Made by a program: the position numbers and the translations under genes
NCBI GenBank assembly: GCA_004802725.1
Contig: SGPM01000137.1
Span: 1-64,000, forward strand
DNA: 64,000 nucleotides
Source of the DNA: Antrodiella citrinella
Lineage: Eukaryota > Basidiomycota > Agaricomycetes > Polyporales > Steccherinaceae
Reading direction: 5' to 3'
The notes under the pieces: generated by a model
Seen by the model: the letters and a program-made list of their open reading frames with translations, nothing else
What the model was told of the DNA's origin: nothing
Databases searched by the model: none
Shown here: one piece after another, positions 50,788 through 61,324 of the stretch
Layout of the letters: the number at the start of each line of letters is the position of its first letter
Position numbering within the stretch: the stretch's first letter is position 1

Positions 50788-50875
50788 GGCCCGATGGTCT
50801 AGTGGTAAGATACTTGCTTTGGGCTTTCTTGTCGATTTATGCAAGTGATCCCGGGTTCAATCCCCGGTCGGGCCC
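50788..50875 (+). tRNA. tRNA-Pro (UGG) with intron
   Basis: The acceptor stem GGCCCGA (50788-50794) pairs with TCGGGCC (50868-50874), with C as discriminator. The D-arm region is TGGTCTAGTGGTAAGA and the T-arm is CCGGGTTCAATCCCCGG. The anticodon stem CTTGC (50813-50817) pairs with GCAAG (50841-50845). The anticodon TGG is at 50820-50822 with G37 at 50823. A 16-nt intron (50824-50839) sits in the canonical place, one base 3' of the anticodon. B-box GGTTCAATCCC is intact. Confidence 0.92.
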
Positions 50876-50880
50876 TTTTT
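50875..50880 (+). terminator. RNA polymerase III terminator
   Basis: A T-run (CTTTTTG context) follows the tRNA directly, as expected for Pol III termination. Confidence 0.7.
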
Positions 50881-51123
50881 GATGTTCTCGATACGCAACA
50901 GTAATCGTCCTAGATGTTGTTGTGATTTTTTGCGATGAACTACGAAGATTCTAGATACGACCTCTGAGCGAGCGTCTATTTCAACCTACTAACGTTTCCT
51001 TTTGTAGATATGGCGCGACCAAGGACGCGACTTGACTCTCTTCCCTTGACCGCCATCAACACCTGCTAATCCACCAGCTCTGCACGCTCGCTCCTGACTA
51101 ACAGGTGTACTATCGTGTCAGGA

Positions 51124-52702
51124 ATGACGAGTGCTCGGGCTCCTTTTGTCCCTACGAGAGCCCCATCGCGTGTCGGGTCTACTGGGACGACCGCGCAAGA
51201 AAGGCCTACCGAGAATCATTTCGATTTCACCGAACCTTTGAACGACGCGACCTCTTCCGACTATACCGAGAGCGGTGCGACTGCTTCTAGCGGCGACACG
51301 ACAAAGACGTCTCTCTCTGCAGCTCCTGGCAACATCGTCAATGGCATCAACAAGCCGCTCAATCTTGCGGGATTCGCAAAGAGAAAGAACCTCCCTGGAC
51401 AACAAGGCTTCTCTGCGATCGCGAGCAAGACCAGGAGGTCTTTTGAGAGCGCTGTACGTTCTCGCTCTCCTGATCTCGTTCAGCATCAAGCACCGCGAGC
51501 ACGTCCTTTCTCGCCCTTCTTCCCCCAAATTCAAGACCATATGCACTCTCATCCGCGCGCGCCGCGCCGTTCCTCGCCATCCATGTTGCAAAATAGTACA
51601 TCTGGCGACGATCTCAGCTCTAATCAGGCGCATATATCCACCTCTCGTCCCTCTGCTGCAGAGTCTGCCCGCGAAGACGACCCTGGAGCCCTGTCGTTCA
51701 GCTCTTCTATGCCTAGCTTGCGCGTCTCTGCTCGTCCTTCTCTGGAACAGATACAGGAAGACGTCGAAGATGGCGATGTCGCAGGCAACCAGCAATACCA
51801 GGATCGCGGGCAGGGTGCCCATCTTGGACCTCAGCCCTCTCAGAACGGCTTGGGTGGACCTACCCTACGACGCGCAGGCAAACGAATCCAGCATCCTGAG
51901 CTTGAACTTGAGGACGAATACGACTTTCAGGCCCCTACAAAGCGTTACAAGGCTGACCAAGCTATACAAGATAAGGATGTATGCTCTTAGCCACTATTCT
52001 GCGCTCTGAGTATCACTTATCCTTACTTCTGCCATAGGCTGAAGCTCCCGATTATGACCGTTCCTCTCCTATGTACCGACAAGATTCAGAGGAGCATGTG
52101 CAGCCTACTCGCAATGTCGAGGGCGGTTTCCGCGAATTCGAAGCCAACCAGTATCGTCAGCCAACGGAAGTACCTGAGGAAAGCGCATTGCGCCGTCTCT
52201 TTGGTCAAGAACTCGATAAATATGTCGACGAACATCTCGAGGCATACAACGAAGCTAGGAAGAAGTGGTCAGATTGCTCGACGGAGGAATGGGAGGCTGG
52301 TGCTAATGGTCAGTAGGCTGCTTAATCTAAAAGCTCCACTTGTGCTCATGTTGCTGCAGAATTGACCGCCAAGTTTGCCAAACTTATTGACTATGTACGT
52401 GATACTCCCGATTTTGTACGGGTTCGCAATACTAAGCCACCTATCCTTCGCAGGTCAAGGACCACATGACGTATGCCTTTTCGTTTGCGTCGTGATACGT
52501 GAGACTAACCGTTCCCAGTGCAAAGATCTCACTCTATACAACGCTCCACGCCCATCTTACGAACCATCGTGCCGTACTTTCTGACCGGGAGGGCATGCTG
52601 AAAGAAGCGCAGGAAAGCTTGGTCCGCGGTGGCGGCAACGTAGTGGGTACGGCCAAGCCATCCTCGAAGAGGAGCGAGACTTTGTCGCAACAGGGAGAGT
52701 GA
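51124..52702 (+). CDS. ECM11: Ecm11-domain protein
   Basis: About 440 residues. The long N-terminal two-thirds is disordered and Ser-rich (FSPFFPQIQDHMHSHPRAPR, EDVEDGDVAGNQQYQDRGQG). The C-terminal domain spans four short exons: ALRRLFGQELDKYVDEHLEA, YNEARKKWSDCSTEEW, then ELTAKFAKLIDYVKDHMTAK, then SLYTTLHAHLTNHRAVLSDR and EGMLKEAQESL. This matches the pattern of the fungal extracellular mutant protein 11 domain. In yeast Ecm11 with Gmc2 forms the central element of the synaptonemal complex. The start MTSARAPFVPTRA at 51124 is the first ATG in frame. Donors at 51978 and after GANE-type, DY and HMT junctions are consensus. The assignment rests on the C-terminal helix pattern. Confidence 0.6.
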
Positions 52703-52915
52703 AGGTGTAGAGGGTCGGCAGTTTTTCTTGATCGCAGGACAATAGACTCAACGTTGTTTCGACATGATATGATTGCCCAGGCACTGTGTTCAAAGAAATA
52801 TATGGCATTCATCGTACACTGAAACGCAACCGTTCGCGTGAACATCTGTAGCTTCAAGTTGGTAGAGGGCGCAAGCCACGTACCATACAAGTAGAAAATC
52901 CAACACCTAAAGCTT

Positions 52916-53610
52916 TCACAGCTCTACTTCTCGCACACCATCCTTGTCCACAATTTTGACCTTGTACTTTGGCTGTGCGACGACGAGACGTTTAGTGACT
53001 TCGGCGATGCATCTCCGGAGCGTCGCCAGACCCTCTTCGAGGGGGGCCTCAGGGTCATGATACCTGATCAGAAGTTAAAACCTGTACAATATGGGTCACG
53101 AAGACGCAGCGTACCTGTCGAGTAGAGACAAGGAGAAGTAGCTTCCGTAGCCATGTGCGGCGAAAGGAACCTCGACGAGCGTGCCAAGGTGATCCATCCA
53201 GTACAAATGGGGTGTGTATGTGGTGGTGTCGTAACCACCGAGAAGCAGATTCACTGAGTAGGGTTTCCGTGACCTGAGCGAGTCTGCTAGAGAGCGGCGC
53301 ACCCAGGACGCGGCGGATGAGGGACGAAGGGGGTAGAGGTTGCGGATTTGGTACAGGCGGATGTTACGTTCGACGTATTCAGCAAACTGGACAGTGTCAC
53401 CTGAGCAAAAAGGGTGTTAATAGTGTATACAGCGGTGTAGAGTAGAATCGAAGACGTGCCAGGTTCGCCAGAGTAGGCCATGAGTAGATGAGAGCTGAGC
53501 TCTTTGATCTTGTCTTCGTCCGACTTCACCTTGATGATGGAGTGGGCGGCGGTGGTGTCTGCGGCGATGAGAACATATCCCTTGCCCGTCAACGCAAATG
53601 AGACATCCAT
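52916..53610 (-). CDS. PRE1: 20S proteasome subunit beta4 (Pre1/PSMB2)
   Basis: Non-catalytic beta subunit of the 20S core, next to the active beta subunits. It reads [51 protein letters not shown], then [60 protein letters not shown] and [18 protein letters not shown]. The last exon reads [20 protein letters not shown] and ends [23 protein letters not shown] and NLLLGGYD are diagnostic of beta4. There is no propeptide with a catalytic Thr, as expected. Three exons. Start ATG at 53610; divergent from the thioesterase gene. Confidence 0.95.
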
Positions 53611-53831
53611 AGCGATACGAGATGCGGATAAAGTGGAAGGTTGAGTGAAGGTTGAGTGCAAGTGACGCGTACGCGTGTCCTCTTGGTCGCGTATCGTACG
53701 CTTCGTATCTCGGCCATTCCCGCTCTTACCAGAGATCGTCCCAAAGTAGACACTCTTTTCCTTCTTGCTACTTTGCTCATTGCCATCCTCGTCACATCAA
53801 CGAGACACATTGATATACTCCAGCGAGTATT
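53611..53831. promoter_or_regulatory. Divergent promoter, beta4/thioesterase
   Basis: 221 bp separate the two start codons. No TATA box or known element was identified with certainty; shared promoter function is inferred from the spacing. Confidence 0.4.
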
Positions 53832-54375
53832 ATGGCCAACGCTGAAGCGAGCTTGAAAGGACGGCAGCGGTCAGATTACCCGTTCTTCCTCTCATACCGC
53901 ACACGGTGGTAAGTGTTCACCAATGGCTCCGAATCGCGACATTCACGCTATCCAGCCTACTAGGAGTGACAATGATCAATACTCCCACATGAACAACGCC
54001 ATCTACTACCACTTGTTTGACTCCATCGTCAATACCTACCTGATCATGCACTGCAACCTCCAGCCTGCCACCTCCCCTCTCATAGGCCTCGTCGTCTCAT
54101 CCCATTGTCAATTTTACTCCCCGCTGGGATTCCCTGCAGTGCTCGACCTTGGCCTGCGGGTAAATCACCTGGGAAGCAGTTCAGTGACGTATGAGGTGGG
54201 AGTGTTTGAGGAGGGAAAGGACGTGCCGAGCGCGGTGGGTGGATACACGCATGTCTTTGTCGGGAATGTGAGCCGGAAGAGCGAGAAGATGGGGCAAGAG
54301 GTGAAGGTAGGTTTGGGGAAGCTGCTGAGGAACCCTGGTAATGTTACGCATACGGAACCTAAAGCGAAACTGTGA
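53832..54375 (+). CDS. Hotdog-fold acyl-CoA thioesterase
   Basis: 162 residues from exons 53832-53908 and 53964-54375. The join makes YRTRW/SDNDQYSHMNNAIYY, the 4HBT active-site pattern with Asp and the helix-start HMNN. The remaining hotdog strands are GLVVSSHCQFYSPLGFP, DLGLRVNHLGSSSVTYEVGV and GGYTHVFVG. These enzymes hydrolyse acyl-CoA thioesters; this type (YbgC/4HBT-like, found in many fungi) has uncertain physiological substrates. The apparent ATG at 53923 lies inside the intron and is rejected. No organelle targeting signal was seen. Confidence 0.85.
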
Positions 54376-54895
54376 TGGATACGATCCGTTGAGGTGAGTA
54401 AATATTTCTCAGTCTCCTACGATGTACCATGCTGAGATAGCGCTTTGAGACCGTTGACATTAGATGGTACTTCGCATGAATTCTGCACTGAACGTCTGGC
54501 TGACGACACAGACTTCAACCAGACTCTACTTAAGAATTAGAGTCGATTTACGAATTACCTCTGCACTAGTTACTTATGTCGAACAGAGTGAAATTTGACC
54601 TGAAACAATATTCCTGCACTCAACATCATATTCTGCGCGGACCCATGTACGCACGCGACCACAAATGACGTCGAGTCGAGAAGTTCTTGCGAAAAGAACT
54701 TCGAGCGTCGTGGTTCAGAATGTAATATAGACGCGCGTGGATTACGCTCACGTGCCTAGTTTGACTTTGTACGCGACTGCACAGTGCACGCGCCGCAAAC
54801 GCGTTCCGGCGTGCAGCTTTGTGCTTTCTTCCCTCTTCCCTCTTCCTCTTTCTCGAGATACCCACTATCTTCCTTCAAAAGTATTCTCAGCGACG
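54376..54895. other. Intergenic region upstream of the Cdc20-family gene
   Basis: 520 bp with no supported exon. Presumed promoter, with a C/T-rich stretch (54829-54856) shortly before the ATG. Confidence 0.45.
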
Positions 54896-56696
54896 ATGGC
54901 GTTCCAACCCAAAACACCCTCTCGTCACCGGTCGCGCTCTGAGGCGAAAACGCCGCTCACGCCGTCTTTGCTGACAGGCCTGAACGCCATCTCCTTCGCC
55001 TCGCCCACGAAAGCTGGAGGCAAGGGCTCCGATCTCACCAACCCATTCTTCACGAACAACGTAAATGCGAGTCGGTCGTCGTCACCGGTCAAGCGGGCGA
55101 GTGGTAGCATCAACGTCTCGGACAGCCTGCAAAAACAAGCGAATACAGGTGTGGTGAGGCGAGGTGGGATTGAGAGTCGGCTGGATGTGATCACTAGGGA
55201 TTATGTTCCGCCTCAGCAGACGCAGCCAACCGTGACGAAGCCGGAAGTGAAGAGGTCGAGGTCGCAACCAACAGTAAGTCGCTCTTTGTAATTTTGAGGT
55301 TCTTTCTATAGCTTACAGCGCTGTCTTTGTAGAGAGACACTCGGGATCGCTTCATCACGTCTAGGGATACAGTGGACGATGTTGCAGCCAACTTGGATAT
55401 GATGTCTCTGAATACGCAGTCGTCTTCTCCGGGACACACTGCCCGCCTCGCCGCCGCCACTGGCGTTCCCTTGAATCGACGTATTCTCTCCTACCACGAG
55501 GCACCTCCACCGTCTGCGTCTGACTCCATGCTCTCGCAGCAACGTGAGCTGGTCCGGCCGCTGTATGGACGACCCGGCGCGCTGCCCACCTCTACGTCCA
55601 CTTCCACAAAGACACGGAAGATATCCACACAACCGGAGCGTGTGCTTGATGCACCTGGCATCGTCGACGATTTCTACTTGAACCTCTTGAGCTGGAGCTG
55701 TCAGAACGTGCTTGCGGTCGCCCTCGCCGAGAGTTCGTACGTCTGGAAAGCCGACACGGGCGAAGTCACGCAGCTGGGTGAAGCCCCCGAAGGCACGTAC
55801 ATCTCTGCCGTGGACTTTGCGAACGACGGGAACTTTTTGGGCGTCGGTGTGGGGACGGGGGAGGTCGAGCTGTGGGATGTGGAGACGCAGAAGAAGCTGA
55901 GGACGATGACCGGACATTCGAGTCAGGTGGCTTGTTTATCTTGGAATCAGCATGTGCTCAGTTCCGGGTGCGGAGATGGGAGTATCTGGCACCACGATGT
56001 GCGAGTGGCGAAGCACAAGGTTGGCGAGCTGTTGGGGCACCAGGGAGAGGTGTGTGGATTGAAATGGAGGAGCGACGGAGAATTGTTGGCCAGCGGTGGT
56101 AACGATAACGTGGTCAATGTCTGGGATGGGAGGATAGGTGATGTCGGCGCTGCTGGATCTCGGGGAGCAGCGAGGTGGACGAAGAGAAATCATACTGCCG
56201 CTGTGAAGGTTCGTCGTTGTCAACCATTTTATGTTTCAAATGACTGAAGAAGCATGATATTTCATAGGCTGTAGCTTGGTGTCCATGGCAGCCCTCTCTT
56301 CTCGCGTCTGGTGGCGGGACGAATGATGCTACCGTTCATATCTGGAATACGACTACGGGAGCACGTCTGCACTCCCTCACCACTCCTTCGCAGGTGACCT
56401 CGATCCAATGGTCGCCGCACCGCAAAGAATTCCTCACGACACATGGGTTCCCCACGAACGCGCTCATGATCCACGCGTACCCGTCCATGGAACGTGTCGT
56501 CGAGATTAGGGACGCACATGACTCGAGGGTGCTCTGGAGTACTCTGAGTCCTGCTGGAGATGTTGTGTGTACGGGCGCAGGAGATGAGAACTTGAAGTTC
56601 TGGCGCGTGTGGGAGGTGCCGAAGGTGAAGAAGGGCAAAGAAGTCAAGGAAGCGGGACGAGGGAGCACAAGTAGCAATATCTTGAGTATTCGGTAG
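54896..56696 (+). CDS. CDC20: Cdc20-family APC/C activator
   Basis: WD40 activator of the anaphase-promoting complex, about 560 residues in three exons joined at QPT/RDTRDRFITS and AVK/AVAWCPW. The N-terminus is Ser/Thr/Pro-rich (PKTPSRHRSRSEAKTPLTPS) with CDK-like sites. The C-box-like element is DRFITSR. The family linker RVLDAPGIVDDFYLNLLSWS is followed by the propeller: NVLAVALAESSYVWKADTGE, GVGTGEVELWDVETQKKLRT, HVLSSGCGDGSIWHHDVRVA, LLASGGNDNVVNVWDGRI, LLASGGGTNDATVHIWNTTT and VVCTGAGDENLKFWRVWEV. The protein ends in the Ile-Arg (IR) tail that docks on the APC/C (NILSIR). The order and linker favour Cdc20/Slp1 over Cdh1. No KEN box was seen. Confidence 0.9.
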
Positions 56697-57939
56697 AGAA
56701 GTTTCTGAGCCACTTTGGGACGGTTGCGGGTTCTTTCTCTCTATGTTGCTTTCTATTGGAATGTTTACGATACTGGTCGCTGTGAAAGCTTTCTCATTTC
56801 AAAGGAGCGGAATGAATCAGTGATTGACACTGCCACGGTGAAAGGCTTCCTTCATCGTAGTGAAATTCATGCATCGTGGTTATCAGAAGTGTACGGGTAC
56901 ACTCCGTGGTCATCTGTAGGTTGTGGTCGGTCGGCGGCACGCGGGAGGGACGATTAAGGGACAGGAACACCAGCGAGTGGACAGGAGGGAGTGGGTCCAA
57001 AGTAGGTCCAACACATGTCGTGAACGGTGAGATCAGCGGTGTCGAAGGAATGACATTGAAGAACGCCACAACTCAGGCTTTTGATCTCCGCGACGATGGA
57101 CGTTCCTTCTAAGCAGCGAGAGTCGTTGAGCATGCACGACCAACGACCGACGGTGTCGGAGACGTTCAACCGTTCAAGTTTACGACGGACGAACCTAGAA
57201 ACGTTCGATCAGCCTGACGACACAGCCAGCCAATGGGAGCGATCAAAACATACCGCAAATGGGAACTAGTTTGTCGCGTAAACTGGGCGCCTCGGTGGCA
57301 GAAGGGGAGCGTGAGTTCTACGCGACGTCCTCGACGGGTCTCTCCCTCCCTCCCCCCGTCCCTCTCCCTCCTCCCCCTTCCTCCGACGTCGTTCTCAACG
57401 TCGTCCTCGACGCCGCGCCCATCGTGCCCGCTTAATTTCCCCCTTCGGACCTGGTGCCATCCCCGACGCGTCTCGACCCACAACCCCACCCTCCTTCCTC
57501 TCTCACCTCTCAGACGCGGTTCATTCCATTTAAGCTCTACTCAATTGTCCTCGTCACATTCACTCATCGCCCGCTCCGTCCGCCTTTGTCAAATATATAC
57601 ATATCCTCACAGACGCCCTGCTTTTCTTTTGTCTTGCTTCTTGCACCCACCACCACTAGCGATACCGACTTTGTCAATACCCGTTTAATCCCCATAACTA
57701 CCGCTGCCTTTCCTTGCACTCTCATCGAGTCACTCCCGCCTCTTTCATATAGACGGTAGCTCTTCCCCTCGACGCCTACTTCTTCCATAATTCGTGCGTT
57801 CAACTTACATCCTTGCTCCACGCATATACTCACCTCATCCCCCCGCAGTTTCAGAATCCCGGTGGATGTCTACATCTTAGTACGCCGTTATCGCCTCCCG
57901 TCTTCCACTGCCTCTGACCACCGACCGTACAGAAATACC
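56697..57939. other. Long intergenic region with pyrimidine tract
   Basis: 1.24 kb between two plus-strand genes. A strong C/T-rich tract covers about 57329-57560 (CCTCCCTCCCCCCGTCCCTC), followed by ATATATAC at 57592-57599 and more C/T-rich sequence up to the ATG. This looks like an extended promoter and 5' leader, perhaps with a leader intron. Open frames there are low-complexity. Confidence 0.45.
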
Positions 57940-60731
57940 ATGTCTTCCACGTTCACAGAGTCTCGCATCGCCGACAGGCGCAATGCCGTCCCCCTCCTTC
58001 TGTCTTCTTTCCCAGCACCACCCACCCACATCCCAGCCAGCCCCCTCCCCGGGTCTCCCTTTGCTGTCCCTAGCCCTCTATCCAGTTCACTCTCTTTCAT
58101 GGGTCCTCCCCCTTCACTCCCACCATCCTCTCCTCTTCCCCCAGTGCCTGGTCCGTCCCCCATATCTGAGCAGGACACTCTCATGTTCATATCGGCCGCA
58201 CGATCTCGGCGCGCGTCAAAAATCTCTCTCGCTTCGTCTGCCTCGTCTTACTCGCATCGAGATTCTATTGCTACTCTGGCAAGCTTTCGAGAGAGCAGCG
58301 TGCTCGGGAACGCGCCACTGTCGCCGACTCTCGACTCATCAGCACGTTCCTTACGGTCTTTCGCGTCCAGCAGTTCCCTATCCCACAGCACTGGTCGTCT
58401 CATTCCTCCGGACCTATCTTCAAAGATGCAGCCTAGGATATCGGAGGAAGACCCGTCCGACTTGACACGCATGTCATTAGATGAGCTGACCATGTCGCGT
58501 ACGCCAGAATCTTGTCGGGACGACGATCTCACTGATGATGCCACGACAAACCTCAGTCATATGGAGGTCGTGACCGCACGGAAAGTCAAGCTGACTCATC
58601 GTTCGCGAGCACAAAACGACTCCATTTCTTCCATTGAACTGCGGGACCTCCCCGCTTTGCATGACGAAGACGACAACAAAACACCCATTCCTCCATCGCG
58701 CATGTTGCGTGCGGGCACGCAGCCTGCCGCCTTGCTCGTCCGAGCAATCTCCAAATCCAAGCTGAACAAGGCTCTTCCACCCCTTCCTGCTCGCGATTCT
58801 ATCGCATCTGCACCTGCTTCCGCTTCCGGTAGACGTGCCATGAGCCCGGACATCCAATCCATCATGGCGTCGACACCGAAGCCCCGGCGGAAGTCGGCGT
58901 CTGCCCTGAGTCGCTCTGAATCGCGCTCGCAGTCGTCAACACCGCGGAGATCAGACATGAAGCGGCGTGTCAGCGAGGGTCAAACTGGACCGTTCACCGT
59001 CACGATTGACTCCTTTGACTTGGACGACTTGTCGCGTCAGCGCAAGGCAAACAAGGCCTCCGACTTGCCGTATGTGCGCAGACACGAAGAGGAGATTCTG
59101 GACGACAACGCATCCTTCGTGTCCGATTACGGAGAGTACATCAGCGGCAGTATGATGGAAGGACAGTCGCTGGAGAGGGATGCGGAAATGAAGTTGGAAA
59201 GGCAATTGGAAGGAGATGGGAGCGACTCGGATTCGAGCATTGATGTGCAAACGCCACTACCGTGAGTGGGATACGCTATCGTTCAGGTACATGTGCTAAC
59301 ATTGTTCGGTAGAAATCTCATGCTCCGTGACGGGTTGTTGTCGCCACGCTCAAAGTTACTACCACAGTCTTTCCAGCCGCCCGTGCCACAGCCTTCTATG
59401 GATCGAATGAGCCTGGCTTCGACATGTGAGTTTTCATTCGCATTTTGCGAAAGGTTCCTGGATGCTGAATGTAGCGTATGGCTTTGTAGCGGCGTCTGTC
59501 ATGACCAAGTCGGGGCTATTCAAAGATGCCCGTGACACGCAGAAACGACGGGTTCGGCATCGAGATGGACGGTTACTCAAAGGCGGAATCGGATTGACGA
59601 CTGGGTTGGGATGGAGTGATAGGTAAATAAGCTGCTTGTTCGTTCCTACCGTTCTATCCTCACGCTTGACATTACAGCGAAGACGAAGATGCGCCGTCTC
59701 CGCTGACACGCCGTCTGTCTTCTTTGATCCTTTCGAAGAAGTCGTCTGCTGCTTCACTTCGCTCTTCAACGCTCTCGCGATCTGTGAGCGATACTTTGAC
59801 GTCGGCCTCCGATGCCCTTGATCAACATCAACGGACCAACAAGTCCCAATCGAACCTGCCGCCAACTTCGTGGCAACGTAGTGCTGGTTTGCGATCGAGT
59901 ACCAGCAGCGCATCGACCATGCACTCTACAGCGTTCTGTGGAAGTTCTACACGGACGAGCAACGCTACGGATTATTCGTCTCTTCCACCCAGTAGACGGA
60001 CTTCGGAGACGAGGCCAACCTCGGAAGAGACAGCACTAGAGTCTTCTTCGAGCACGTCGTCCGCCAGCAGTCTACCTATGCCTGTCACGCCAGCAGATGA
60101 TGAGCCGTGGCGAGGACAGCATACGAAATCCAAGTCAACTGCAAAGCCAGGGGTTCGCAAAATCCCTAGTTCAGTCAGCTTGCGAAGCGGATCAAGTGGC
60201 ATTCCTTCGTCTTCCGCACGGACTCGGGCTTTGTCGACTTCGTCCAACTCTTCAGTAGCTGCATCTGTTGGGTCGTACGTACCTAGTAACCTCCGATCTT
60301 CGTCTTCCTCAGTACCTTCGCGAACACCCATCCCTCGACCTCTTCGACTATCTGCGTCTAATTCGCTCCATGGGTCAAGTCAGAGCACGCCCTCGGCCAC
60401 GGCTGCCGTCGCTGCTTCGCGACACCGTGCAGGGGCTTCTTCATCGATACCTAAATCTCCTCGGGCACGCACTTACTCCGGCGGCGTGGGCAGCTCAATA
60501 CCTGCCCTACCGACTTCGAAGAGACCGCCAATGCCCACGTCGCCTGCGTCTCCCGCATCTTCCGCGTCTCCTGTCTCCCCCGCCGAACGGCCGAAGCCAA
60601 GAACTGGGACAGGGATGGCCTATCGGACGGGTGGGTCTAGTGCCAGTGTAAGCGGAAGGCAGACTGCGACCCTCATGAGGCCTCCGAGTACACCGCTTCT
60701 AAGAGCAAGTGCTACGGGAAAGAAGATCTGA
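57940..60731 (+). CDS. Long Ser-rich disordered protein with conserved island
   Basis: About 860 residues in four exons, joined at PLP/NLMLRDGL, AST/SYGFVAASVM and WSD/SEDEDAPS. Nearly the whole protein is Ser/Pro/Arg low complexity (SFASSSSLSHSTGRLIPPDL, NLRSSSSSVPSRTPIPRPLR). The exception is a compact, ordered-looking middle: LPYVRRHEEEILDDNASFVS, DYGEYISGSMM, LMLRDGLLSPRSKLLPQ and SYGFVAASVMTKSGLFKDAR, then RRVRHRDGRLLKGGIGLTTG and LGWSDSEDED. The last 200 residues contain S/T-P and SxIP-like motifs (SGIPSSS, SSIPKSP, SSIPALP), which in other proteins bind EB1 at microtubule ends. No named family was recognised. Start MSSTFTES at 57940. Confidence 0.65.
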
Positions 60732-61324
60732 AGAGTCTAATTCTTCTTTTGGTTGGCCCCCTCGCGGATACTTTTTGATCCATTTCGTTATTCTCCTGCG
60801 GTCTTCCGGCGTCTTGTATTCGTTCGTTCATCATAGCCCGCCGCACCACGACTTTCACTTGCATTATAGGTTGGATTATCATCCTACTTACATTAGTATC
60901 ATCATTTCCATCGTTCGTGTCCTCCAGCTGTAGAATGCCCCGCTCGTTCGTTAACTGCGGCATCTAGGCATACTACTATCATTCATGCCACACATTATCA
61001 TTTCGCATTTTGGAGTCTCTCGTTCAATGATTGGGTTCTGGGTTCCCCTCTGCTTTGTCATATATCTTCGTTGTATACCCTACGAGTGCCGATGTTATCT
61101 TCGACGTGCGAATGACTGTTCTATGAGCAATTTGGTGCTGCCAATGAGATGCTTGCAACTTCGGTCGCGTCGCATATCCTCGGACGCAGTCACGTGAGAA
61201 GTGGCAAAGGACGCGTTAGCGCCGAGATGGGATGGATTCGCGAAGGACGCGCCTCTCCCTGCAGGCTTTTTGCCTTTCCTCATCTCTCTCTTTCCTTCTC
61301 GACCGATCTCAACAGATCCAAAAT
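60732..61324. other. Intergenic region upstream of CSE1
   Basis: 3' flank of the Ser-rich gene and promoter of the exportin-2 gene. No supported exon; C/T-rich before the ATG. Confidence 0.5.

Noticed and set aside
51118..51822. 234-codon minus-strand open frame
   Set aside because: Antisense shadow of the Ser/Arg-rich Ecm11-like N-terminus; Arg-rich composition without any motif.
53923..53963. ATG giving MAPNRDIHAIQPTRSDND as thioesterase start
   Set aside because: It lies within a GTAAGT...CTAG intron; splicing gives a better N-terminus that extends the hotdog fold.
57233..57688. 151-codon open frame in the pyrimidine tract
   Set aside because: Composed almost only of Pro, Ser, Leu and Arg as expected from C/T-rich DNA; read as promoter or leader.
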